The position numbers and the translations under genes are program-made. Shown here one piece after another: positions 9,365 through 16,635 of a stretch of 64,000 bases of DNA. Below the pieces are notes generated by a model, which searched no databases, was not told the origin of the DNA, and was given only the letters and a program-made list of their open reading frames with translations. The stretch is from contig NZ_LXKA01000371.1 of assembly GCF_001645125.1 (NCBI RefSeq), forward strand, positions 124,001-188,000, in the 5' to 3' direction. How positions within the stretch are numbered: the first letter of the stretch is position 1; every line of letters begins with the position of its first letter. The DNA is from Paraburkholderia ginsengiterrae. Lineage in GTDB: Bacteria; Pseudomonadota; Gammaproteobacteria; Burkholderiales; Burkholderiaceae.

Positions 9365-10140
9365 GCTACGCGCCTTCCCTGTTTGGCGGCAGCACGCCTG
9401 CCGCGACGCCCGCACCGGTCGCCGAGCCGACTTATCAGGTCCGCTCGCTGCTCGATCTGCTGTATGACGGCTTTTTCATGCTGTTCCTGTTGAAGAACGG
9501 CCGCGAGCCTGGCGAAGCGCAGGAATTCAGCCAGCGCATCCAGCAGTTCCTCGGCGATTTCGAGCGCGGCGCGAAAAAGCTCAACGCGTCGGCGGAAGAC
9601 GTCTACGCGTCGAAGTTTGCGTTCTGCGCGGCGATCGACGAATCGGTGCTGTCGTCCACCTTCAGGATCCGCACCGAGTGGGAGCGCCGGCCGCTGCAAC
9701 TGGTGCTGTTCGGCGAGCAGCTGGCGGGCGAGAAATTCTTCCAGTATCTCGAGGAATGTCGCGCGCAGGGCGCGGCGCGTCTGCAGTCGCTCGAAGTGTT
9801 TCACATGTGCCTGCTGCTCGGTTTCCAGGGCAAGTATCTGCTCGAAGGACCCGAGAAGCTCGCGTATCTGACCGCGCGCATCGGCGACGAAATCGCTCAC
9901 ATGAAAGGCAAGCGCGCACCGTTCGCGCCGCAATGGCCGCTGCCCGACCAGGTCGCGCACCGCCTCAAGCGCGAGGTGCCGTTGTGGTCGATCGGCGCGG
10001 TGTTCGCGCTGGTTGGACTGCTGGCCTATCTCGGCCTGAATACGTATCTGCGCGATCAAACGTTGCGCTCGCTCGCGCCGTATTCGCAGGTGGTCAAGCT
10101 CGGCCCGCAATCGGCCACGCTGACGATCTCGTTGCCGTAG
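9361..10140 (+). CDS. tssL: T6SS inner-membrane protein TssL (DotU type)
   Basis: Inner-membrane component of the TssJLM complex. The 259 residues have the DotU cytoplasmic domain (about 25-200; SLLDLLYDGFFMLFLLKNGR, CAAIDESVLSS, GEKFFQYLEECR) and one C-terminal transmembrane helix (about 208-226, IGAVFALVGLLAYLGLNTYL). There is no periplasmic OmpA-like peptidoglycan-binding extension. Its partner tssM does not follow; the operon ends at a bidirectional terminator facing zwf, so tssM must lie elsewhere, probably left of the window. Confidence 0.95.
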   Translation: MSYAPSLFGGSTPAATPAPVAEPTYQVRSLLDLLYDGFFMLFLLKNGREPGEAQEFSQRIQQFLGDFERGAKKLNASAEDVYASKFAFCAAIDESVLSSTFRIRTEWERRPLQLVLFGEQLAGEKFFQYLEECRAQGAARLQSLEVFHMCLLLGFQGKYLLEGPEKLAYLTARIGDEIAHMKGKRAPFAPQWPLPDQVAHRLKREVPLWSIGAVFALVGLLAYLGLNTYLRDQTLRSLAPYSQVVKLGPQSATLTISLP

Positions 10141-10170
10141 TAGCTAAGCGCCGATCAATCGACAAGAAAA

Positions 10171-10198
10171 CGGCCCGATAAAAATCGGGCCGTTTTTT
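10171..10198. terminator. Bidirectional terminator between tssL and zwf
   Basis: A perfect 9-bp stem CGGCCCGAT/ATCGGGCCG with an AAAA loop is followed by TTTTTT on the plus strand and preceded by AAAA, so it also works on the minus strand. It separates the convergent tssJKL and zwf units. Confidence 0.92.
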
Positions 10199-10217
10199 CA
10201 TGGCGCAACAGAAGCGC

Positions 10218-11699
10218 TTATTGCGACTCTTCGGCCCACACGGCATTTTCCCGTGTCATCAGCGCCGTCGACGCCGCCGGCCCAAACGTGCCCGCCGTAT
10301 AGGCGCGCGGCTTGTCGCCCGACTTGCTCCAGCCTTCCAGAATCGGTTCGGCCCACGCCCATGCCGCTTCCAGTTCGTCGCGGCGCATGAAGTGAGTGAG
10401 GCGCCCGCGAATCACGTCGATCAGCAAACGCTCGTACGCCTCCGCGCGACGCTCCGTGAACGCCTGCTGCAAATCCAGATTGAGATTCACCGGCAGCATG
10501 TGCATGCCGCTGCCCGGCTCTTTCGCCAGCATCTGCAACTGGATCGACTCTTCCGGCTGCAGCTGGATCACAAGGCGGTTGCCGTAGTTGTGCCCGCCGC
10601 TGGGAATGATCGAGAACGGCAACTCGGAGAATTCGATCACGATCTCCGAGATCTTCTTCTGCATCCGCTTGCCGGTGCGCAGGAAGAACGGCACGTTGGC
10701 CCAGCGCCAGTTGTTGATACGCGCGCGCAACGCCACGAACGTCTCGGCACGGCTCCCCGCCGGCACGTTGTCTTCCTCGAGATAGCCCTTGACTGTCTCG
10801 CCGTCCACCGCGCCCGCGGTGTATTGTCCGCGCACGGTATCGCGGGCGATGTCCTCGGGCGTCATGGGACGCAGCGAGCGCAGCACCTTGAGCTTTTCGT
10901 CGCGCACCGCGTCCGGGTCGAGCGACACGGGCGGCTCCATCGCGACGATGCACAGCAGCTGCAGCAGGTGGTTCTGCACCATGTCGCGCAGCGCGCCGGT
11001 CTTGTCGTAGAAGCCCGCGCGGCTGCCTACGCCGACCGTCTCCGCCACCGTGATCTGCACGCTCTTGATATATGGCGCCTGCCACAGCGGCCCGAAAATC
11101 GGATTGCCGAAGCGCAGCACCATCAGGTTCTGCACGGTTTCCTTGCCGAGGTAGTGGTCGATCCGGTAGATCTGCGCTTCGCTGAAATGCTTGCCGACCG
11201 CGACGTTGATCTCCTGCGCAGACGCCAGATCGTGACCCAGCGGCTTTTCGAGCACGACGCGCGAATTGGCGTCCACGAGGCCTGCCGCGGTGAGGTTGTC
11301 GCAGATATGCGTGAACAGATCCGGCGACGTCGCGAGATAGAACACGCGGCGCACGCCCTCGCGCGATGCTTCCTTCAGGCGCAGGTAATCCTCGGCCGAG
11401 TCGACGTCCATGCGCACGTACTCGAAGATCGCCAGAAATTTGTCCCAGGCGGCGGCGTCGAACGCTTTTTTCTCAATGAAGGGCTTCGCCTTCGACTCCA
11501 TGAACTCGCTGATGTACTGCTCGCGCGACCAAGGTTTGCGGCCAATCGTGATGATGCGGGTTTCAGGCGGCAGATTGCAGTGCAGATGCGCCATATAGAG
11601 CGCGGGCAGCAGCTTGCGAAACGACAGGTCGCCAGTGCCGCCGAAGATGATCATGTCAAGCGGGAGGTCGGGAGTGGCTGTTGCGTGTTGTGTCGTCAT
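10218..11699 (-). CDS. zwf: Glucose-6-phosphate 1-dehydrogenase
   Basis: Oxidises glucose 6-phosphate to 6-phosphogluconolactone with NAD(P)+, feeding the Entner-Doudoroff and pentose phosphate routes. The 493 residues match the family. The nucleotide-binding loop FGGTGDLSFRKLLPAL starts near residue 19, the substrate and active-site motif RIDHYLGKE is near residue 180, and the C-terminal half is the G6PDH fold. It is monocistronic here; the usual hexR/pgl/glk partners are not adjacent, and the RpiR-family gene at 30588 is 19 kb away. Confidence 0.97.
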   Translation of the reverse strand: MTTQHATATPDLPLDMIIFGGTGDLSFRKLLPALYMAHLHCNLPPETRIITIGRKPWSREQYISEFMESKAKPFIEKKAFDAAAWDKFLAIFEYVRMDVDSAEDYLRLKEASREGVRRVFYLATSPDLFTHICDNLTAAGLVDANSRVVLEKPLGHDLASAQEINVAVGKHFSEAQIYRIDHYLGKETVQNLMVLRFGNPIFGPLWQAPYIKSVQITVAETVGVGSRAGFYDKTGALRDMVQNHLLQLLCIVAMEPPVSLDPDAVRDEKLKVLRSLRPMTPEDIARDTVRGQYTAGAVDGETVKGYLEEDNVPAGSRAETFVALRARINNWRWANVPFFLRTGKRMQKKISEIVIEFSELPFSIIPSGGHNYGNRLVIQLQPEESIQLQMLAKEPGSGMHMLPVNLNLDLQQAFTERRAEAYERLLIDVIRGRLTHFMRRDELEAAWAWAEPILEGWSKSGDKPRAYTAGTFGPAASTALMTRENAVWAEESQ

Positions 11700-12026
11700 A
11701 GCGCGGTCGCGGCGTCGTGATGGATAAGGTATCGGTCAAGCGGCAGAAAAAACATCGGTCTTGCGCGGCGTCAGCCAACCGGCACTTTATTCTGGCAAAC
11801 ACCTATGGTGCAACGTTTTGAGATTGTTTGCACGGCAACCTGCGCCGCAGGTTGGCGCAATATGCCAACCCGGCGCGGTAAGGGCCTGTTTTCAAGGCAT
11901 TTTTTTGTGCTGAGTTATTGCGCTGAACGTGCCGTCTTCGCTCAGTCACCCGCGCGTGCCGCATTCGCGGGCGGCTCCTGAGAGGCTCATGCGCGAGCAT
12001 GTCGCGCGCAGTCCTTCACCAGGCCT
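11700..12026. other. Intergenic region upstream of zwf
   Basis: This gap of 327 bases should contain the zwf promoter (minus strand) and the 3' flank of the reductase gene. I see A/T-rich patches near 11800 and 11900 but no clear palindrome or terminator, and no coding signal I trust. Confidence 0.4.
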
Positions 12027-12962
12027 TCAACCGCCTGACAAAACCTCGCGCGCGACACGGCATGCGGCGAGATCCCACGCCGCGCAGCCGACACTCTTGA
12101 AGACGACCGGCTGATTCGACGGCAACCGTGAGGCGTCGCTGAGCACGCTGGCGATGCCTCCCACTCGAGCCCAGTCCACGCCGGCTTGAATGAAGTCGCC
12201 GGCCTCGTGTTTCGCGCCGGCCAGGTCGTCGACGAACAGCGCGCTGGCGCCGATCGTGCACGCGCCGATTTCCACCATGGCCGGCGTGAACGCGCCGACG
12301 CCGATTACGAGGCGCGCCGGGCGCGCGGTTTCGTCGTAGACGGCCTGCTTGCTGGTGGTCAGCGCGATCACGACGTCGATGGAAGCGGGGATATCCGCGT
12401 CCGGCTGCGCCAGTGGCAGCAGATCGCGCGCCGTGCCGCGATGCGCGGCGCAAAACGCCTCGGCGCGCGCGGGCGCACTGCCCTTCACCCACACCCGCGC
12501 ATGGGGAAACAGTTCGCCGATCGCCTCCAGATGGTTCGCCGCCTTCGTGCCGGTGCCGATCAGCAGAAATTCGCGCGGCGTTTCAGCGGCGAAAGTCTCG
12601 ACCCCGAGCATCGAGATCGCCGCCGTCCGGCGGCCCGTCACGGTCGGACCGTCGAGGATGAAGAGCATCTCGCCAGTATCGGCGTCGCAGGCCATCACCT
12701 GGCCGTGGATGGTCGGCAGGCCGCGCGCGCCATTGCTCGCGCACACGTTGACCAGCTTGTGGATCGCGAGATCGGGCGCGGTGGCCGGCATCGACAGCAT
12801 GAGGCCGCCCTGGTTGAGCGGCACGACGAGCCGCTCGGGACTCGCAATGCGCTGCTCCGCGTAATCGATGCTCGCGCGCTTCAGCGCGCCGACGAGCGCG
12901 GCGTACGGGATCAGCCGCGCGGTCGCGGCGGCGTCGAAAATCTGCGTGGTTGTGTGAGTCAT
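12027..12962 (-). CDS. Ornithine cyclodeaminase-family imine reductase
   Basis: Member of the ornithine cyclodeaminase/mu-crystallin family, 311 residues with ATG at 12962. The motifs are a Rossmann segment FLLIGTGTKAANHLEAI (about 135-150), TGRRTAAISMLGVE just before it, and VIGVGAFTPAMVEIG towards the C-terminus. Proteins of this subgroup usually reduce delta1-pyrroline-2-carboxylate or delta1-piperideine-2-carboxylate (proline, hydroxyproline and lysine metabolism), so that activity is more likely than true cyclodeamination. An upstream in-frame start would overlap the neighbouring gene and was not used. The C39-like gene is 52 nt upstream on the same strand. Confidence 0.8.
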   Translation of the reverse strand: MTHTTTQIFDAAATARLIPYAALVGALKRASIDYAEQRIASPERLVVPLNQGGLMLSMPATAPDLAIHKLVNVCASNGARGLPTIHGQVMACDADTGEMLFILDGPTVTGRRTAAISMLGVETFAAETPREFLLIGTGTKAANHLEAIGELFPHARVWVKGSAPARAEAFCAAHRGTARDLLPLAQPDADIPASIDVVIALTTSKQAVYDETARPARLVIGVGAFTPAMVEIGACTIGASALFVDDLAGAKHEAGDFIQAGVDWARVGGIASVLSDASRLPSNQPVVFKSVGCAAWDLAACRVAREVLSGG

Positions 12963-13014
12963 GAGCTGGTTGTTCCAGACACTGGAAAAATCCAGGGGGT
13001 GGGAACACAAGATT

Positions 13015-13665
13015 TTACGACGCCCGGCGCGCCGCGCGAGCGACACGCGTGAGCGTCATGCCTCGCCCCGCATAGAAACGCGCCATCGTGTCGAACGGCA
13101 GATACACATCGGCCTGGTGCGGCGCGATGCCCGAAGGATTGTGAAACCACACGCCGTCGCGATCGCGCCCATGGAGCAGGATCAGATGGCCGCCCTGGTG
13201 CCGATTGTCCCGTTCGGGATAGCGGATCTCCGGGCTCACCGAGACAATGGCCAGCGTTTCGGGGGCGAGACGCGCGGCGATCGCTTCCAGCGGTATCTGC
13301 GGCAGCACGTCCACCTGAAGGCCGAAAGCACGCTCCGCCCAGGCGGCGAACGGGTGGTAGATCAAACCGTCGACGCCGCCATCGTCGCGCATGCGGTATA
13401 CGCCGTGGCGCAAGGCTTCGTCGAGCAGCACGGCGCGCGGCGCGTGCCCGATGCGCCAGTAGTCGAGCGCGGATTCGAGGCACGTCAGGCCGCACAGGCG
13501 TTTGGCCCAGAAACGGTACCGCTCGGGATCGGCAAAGCCGCTGCGTTGCCAGTCAGGGTCGTCGCACGGATCGCCGTGCTGCTCGACGATCTGGCGCACC
13601 CAGTCGGGGCTGCCCCATTGCGTGTAGTACGGCACGCCGGCGTGGCGCAAGGTCGGTTCGTTCAT
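13015..13665 (-). CDS. C39-like papain-fold protein
   Basis: 216 residues from ATG 13665 (a GTG three codons upstream is possible). A papain-like triad can be proposed: Cys62 in GLTCLESALDYW, His160 in QGGHLILLHG and Asn176 in FHNPSG, which fits the C39-like peptidase fold. There is no signal peptide, so it is cytoplasmic. It is not fused to an ABC exporter as bacteriocin-processing C39 domains are. It is transcribed divergently from hipBA across a 142-base gap that holds the hip operators, so it may share their control. Substrate unknown. Confidence 0.6.
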   Translation of the reverse strand: MNEPTLRHAGVPYYTQWGSPDWVRQIVEQHGDPCDDPDWQRSGFADPERYRFWAKRLCGLTCLESALDYWRIGHAPRAVLLDEALRHGVYRMRDDGGVDGLIYHPFAAWAERAFGLQVDVLPQIPLEAIAARLAPETLAIVSVSPEIRYPERDNRHQGGHLILLHGRDRDGVWFHNPSGIAPHQADVYLPFDTMARFYAGRGMTLTRVARAARRAS

Positions 13666-13705
13666 CAATCGCACAAGGAGTCAGTGAAGGCAGATATTGG
13701 CATTT

Positions 13706-13800
13706 TATTCGTCCAGCAGATATTGGTGAAATATTCGCCACACGAATATTTGACAAATATTCGTGTGGCGAATAAAGTGCATTTATTCGTGTCGCGGATA
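13706..13800. promoter_or_regulatory. Four-operator array of hipBA, 26-bp period
   Basis: Four copies of a 17-bp palindrome TATTCG-N5-CGAATA lie at 13706-13722 (right half CAGATA), 13732-13748 (perfect), 13758-13774 (perfect) and 13784-13800 (right half CGGATA). Their centres (13714, 13740, 13766, 13792) are exactly 26 bp apart. A right half-site CAGATA at 13691-13696 continues the same period. The two middle copies together form a long inverted repeat. The array ends 7 nt before the hipB ATG. HipB-type antitoxins bind spaced palindromes of this kind, so these are probable HipB/HipBA operators. Confidence 0.85.
13750..13778 (+). promoter_or_regulatory. Probable sigma-70 promoter of hipBA
   Basis: A perfect -35 TTGACA (13750-13755) is followed after 17 bp by TAAAGT (13773-13778, 4 of 6 to consensus). 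The third operator-like palindrome fills the spacer, so bound HipB would exclude polymerase. Transcription would begin near 13785. No clear Shine-Dalgarno precedes the hipB ATG. The complementary strand has weaker -35/-10 combinations that could serve the divergent C39-like gene. Confidence 0.7.
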
Positions 13801-13807
13801 ATTTGCC

Positions 13808-14062
13808 ATGCTCAACCTTATCGCCACCTCGGATCAGGTCGCCCAACTGCTTGCCGCCAGCCGGCGGCAAGCAGGTCTCACGCAAAGCGAGGCCGCGGCG
13901 CGGATCGGCGTCAGCCAGAGCCGCATTTCGGCACTCGAAACCGACGCCGCCGCCCTCACCCTCGAGCAATTGCTGGCACTGTGCGGAGTCTACGGCCTGC
14001 AACTGCAATTGCGCGACCGGAGCCAGCCCTTGCCCGGTCCGGCGCCTGTGGCCGAGTGGTGA
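13808..14062 (+). CDS. hipB: HipB-like antitoxin, XRE-family HTH
   Basis: The 84-residue product is a Cro/C1-type helix-turn-helix protein. The HTH spans about residues 11-60 (LLAASRRQAGLTQSEAAARIGVSQSRISALE), with a short C-terminal tail as in HipB. It should neutralise the adjacent HipA kinase and repress the operon through the four upstream palindromes. The hipA ATG follows its stop by 2 nt, so the pair is translationally coupled. Confidence 0.9.
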   Translation: MLNLIATSDQVAQLLAASRRQAGLTQSEAAARIGVSQSRISALETDAAALTLEQLLALCGVYGLQLQLRDRSQPLPGPAPVAEW

Positions 14063-14064
14063 GC

Positions 14065-15405
14065 ATGAGCCGGCAAACACGCTCACGCGCATTGTCGGTG
14101 TGGGCCAATGGCGAGCGCGTCGGCATCTGGCGCCTGCCCACGCGCGGCCCCATGGAGTTCACCTACGACCTCCCCTGGATCGCGTCGCCCGCGGGACGGC
14201 CGCTGTCGCTGTCGCTGCCGTTCACACCAGGCAACTTCGCGCACAAAGGACCGCGGGTCCTCAACTATTTCGACAATCTGCTGCCCGACAGCGAGGCAAT
14301 CAGAAAGCGCATCGCTCAACGCTACCAGACCGACACGCTCGACGCATTCGATCTGCTGCAAGCCATCGGCCGCGACTGCGTGGGCGCGGTCCAGCTGCTC
14401 GCCGAAGACGACAGACCGCAAGGCGTCGAACGGATCGAGGGCACGCCGCTCACGGACAGCGAGATCGAGTCCATGCTGGCGCGCACGGTCAGCGGCCCGG
14501 CGCTCGGCGCACCGGACGAGGCCGACGACTTCCGCATCTCGCTCGCAGGCGCGCAGGAGAAAACCGCGCTGCTCTGGCACGAGGGCAAGTGGCAGCGGCC
14601 GCACGGCGCTACGCCCACCACGCACATCTTCAAGCTGCCGCTTGGCCTCGTCGGCAACAGGCTCGCCGACCTCAGCACCTCGGTCGAAAACGAGTGGCTG
14701 TGCCTGCGAATTCTGCAGGCCTACGGCCTGCCGGTCGCGAACGCGGAAATCATGACGTTCGGCAAGCAGCGCGTGTTGAGCGTGGAGCGCTTCGACCGGC
14801 ATCTGCATTCGAGCGGCCAATGGCTGCTGCGCCTGCCACAGGAAGACTTTTGCCAGGTGTACGGCGTGCCGTCGCATCGCAAGTATGAAAACGAAGGCGG
14901 TCCGGGCGTGCTCGACCTCGCGCGGATTCTCCAGCAGTCGGTCGCGGCACAGCACGACATCGAAACGCTGCTGGCGAGCCAGATCCTGTTCTGGATGCTG
15001 GCCGCGCCGGACGGCCACGCCAAGAACTTCAGCATTCGCCTGCTGGCCGGCGGCCACTATCGCCTGACGCCGCTTTACGACGTGATGTCGATATGGCCGG
15101 TGGAAGGCAGCGGCCCGAACCAGTGGTCGTGGTACAAGGCGCGGCTCGCCATGGGGATGTGGTCGCGCAGCAAACACGACGCGTTCCGCGACGTGCAGCG
15201 GCGCCACTTCAACACGATGGCGCTAAAGTGCTCATATGGCGCTGACGCCGAGCCGCTGATCCAGCGTCTGATCGAGCAGACACCCGACGTGATCGAGCGG
15301 GTCTCGGCGGAGTTGCCGGCGCGCTTTCCAGGCAAAGTCGCGGAGCGGATCTTCAAAGGCCTGACAAGCTCAGCGGCGAAACTCGACAAGATGACGGCCA
15401 CGTAA
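14065..15405 (+). CDS. hipA: HipA-like serine/threonine kinase toxin
   Basis: 446 residues from ATG 14065, close to E. coli HipA (440). It carries the HipA N-terminal domain and the kinase core. The autophosphorylation loop ISLAGAQEKTALL contains Ser159 (E. coli Ser150), SVERFDR is at 239-245, and the catalytic loop PDGHAKNFSI has Asp316 and Asn321. The metal-binding PLYDVMS contains Asp339. All key residues are intact, so the toxin should be active. Known HipA phosphorylates glutamyl-tRNA synthetase and causes growth arrest and persistence; the target here is inferred. Confidence 0.93.
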   Translation: MSRQTRSRALSVWANGERVGIWRLPTRGPMEFTYDLPWIASPAGRPLSLSLPFTPGNFAHKGPRVLNYFDNLLPDSEAIRKRIAQRYQTDTLDAFDLLQAIGRDCVGAVQLLAEDDRPQGVERIEGTPLTDSEIESMLARTVSGPALGAPDEADDFRISLAGAQEKTALLWHEGKWQRPHGATPTTHIFKLPLGLVGNRLADLSTSVENEWLCLRILQAYGLPVANAEIMTFGKQRVLSVERFDRHLHSSGQWLLRLPQEDFCQVYGVPSHRKYENEGGPGVLDLARILQQSVAAQHDIETLLASQILFWMLAAPDGHAKNFSIRLLAGGHYRLTPLYDVMSIWPVEGSGPNQWSWYKARLAMGMWSRSKHDAFRDVQRRHFNTMALKCSYGADAEPLIQRLIEQTPDVIERVSAELPARFPGKVAERIFKGLTSSAAKLDKMTAT

Positions 15406-15711
15406 ACAGGTCAGCCGGATCGGGCCGCCTGAATTATTTCTTTGCATATTTCTCTGCCTATCCGGCACAGTTTCATCGGTAAAATAGACTCATGCTTGAT
15501 GCATAAAAAATTCGCCGAAGCGGTCCGTTCCGGCTCCTGCGCTGACGGACTCACCGGCGGTCAAACAAAACGACAGGTCGCGGTACTTTTTACGGTACAT
15601 TTGCAGTCCCCTGCGCCGCCGTGTCAATGCGCATTGAATGTGCATGGCAGCGCTGCGCCTGTCGTATCGCACTTCCCTAGCACTCTTTAAGACGGCGGAT
15701 TCTCACGCAGC
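15406..15711. other. Intergenic region between hipA and the BetR regulator
   Basis: This AT-richer stretch of 306 bases is where the promoter of the downstream regulator is expected. A TAAAAT box is seen at 15480-15485 but without a good -35. I found no hairpin terminator for hipA and no credible gene. Confidence 0.4.
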
Positions 15712-16566
15712 ATGGCCAACGAAACAAACTCACCTGACTCCATCGCGGTTGCCGAGCGTGTGCGCGAGTTAATGAGCCGGCACGGAATCGGCAAGCGCCA
15801 GCAAACCACTGAACTGTGCCGCATCCTCGATTTGAGCTTTTCGCAGGGACACCGCAAGTTGCGCGGCAACAGCCCCTGGACCCTGTCGCAGCTCAAGAAA
15901 GTCGCCGAAGTATTTGGCGAACCGGCCGCCCAGCTGTTCGGCGCGCAATCGCTCGATCCGGGCATGGTCGGCGCGATCGCCCAGGAGGCGATATTCAGCA
16001 TCGGCGCGATCGAACTGGCGTGCACCGCCTGGGTCGGCGCCGCGCTCGAGGCGGGCAGCCGACCGGAATTCGTCGCGTACTGCAAGCTCGGCCAATGGCG
16101 CGTGGCGCGTCACGACGGCACGCTTTATCAAAGCGCGTACGAGGTCCACAAGATCGAGATCTATCCGCGCCGCGCCGAAACCGACAAGCCGACCATTGCC
16201 GTGGTCGACGACGACCAGGCAAGCGCCGACAACCTGCGCGACTATCTGGAGCGCAGCGGCTTCACGGCGGTTGCGATCTACGGACTCACGGCCTTCACCG
16301 AACAGCTGCAAACCCAGGTGTTCGACGGCATCGTGATCGACTGGCTGTTCGGCTCGCAGACCTCGGCGGCCGCGATTCGCGCAGTGCGCGCGTCGGAAAA
16401 TCCGGACGCGCCGATCTTCGTGCTGACCGGTGAACTGTTGACCGGCAAGGCCAGCGAATCGGAGATCAGCCAGGTGATCCGCAACTACGACGTCGCGTGC
16501 TACGAAAAGCCCGCGCGCATGGCGATCCTGGTCGCCGATCTGTCCAAGCGGCTCAACCGGCCCTGA
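15712..16566 (+). CDS. BetR-type HTH/receiver response regulator
   Basis: 284 residues. The N-terminal part (about 10-80; VRELMSRHGIGKRQQTTELCRILDLSFSQGHRKLRG) matches the BetR helix-turn-helix type. Residues 100-155 form a small linker domain. Residues 160-280 are a receiver with acidic Asp166-Asp168, phosphoacceptor Asp210, Thr239 and Lys266 all present. The order is unusual for a response regulator because the DNA-binding part comes first. It ends 69 nt from the convergent hybrid kinase gene, its probable partner. Confidence 0.82.
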   Translation: MANETNSPDSIAVAERVRELMSRHGIGKRQQTTELCRILDLSFSQGHRKLRGNSPWTLSQLKKVAEVFGEPAAQLFGAQSLDPGMVGAIAQEAIFSIGAIELACTAWVGAALEAGSRPEFVAYCKLGQWRVARHDGTLYQSAYEVHKIEIYPRRAETDKPTIAVVDDDQASADNLRDYLERSGFTAVAIYGLTAFTEQLQTQVFDGIVIDWLFGSQTSAAAIRAVRASENPDAPIFVLTGELLTGKASESEISQVIRNYDVACYEKPARMAILVADLSKRLNRP

Positions 16567-16635
16567 CCGCGCCGGCACACGACACACGGCTCGAGGCGCC
16601 CGCCGTTGCCTTTGCCGCACTCCGCAGGCGCCGCG

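Noticed and set aside
12961-14064. Extended N-terminus of hipA reaching back over hipB and the C39-like gene
   Set aside because: The HipA family starts at the ATG 14065; the extension crosses the operator array, the hipB gene and the C39-like gene in other frames.
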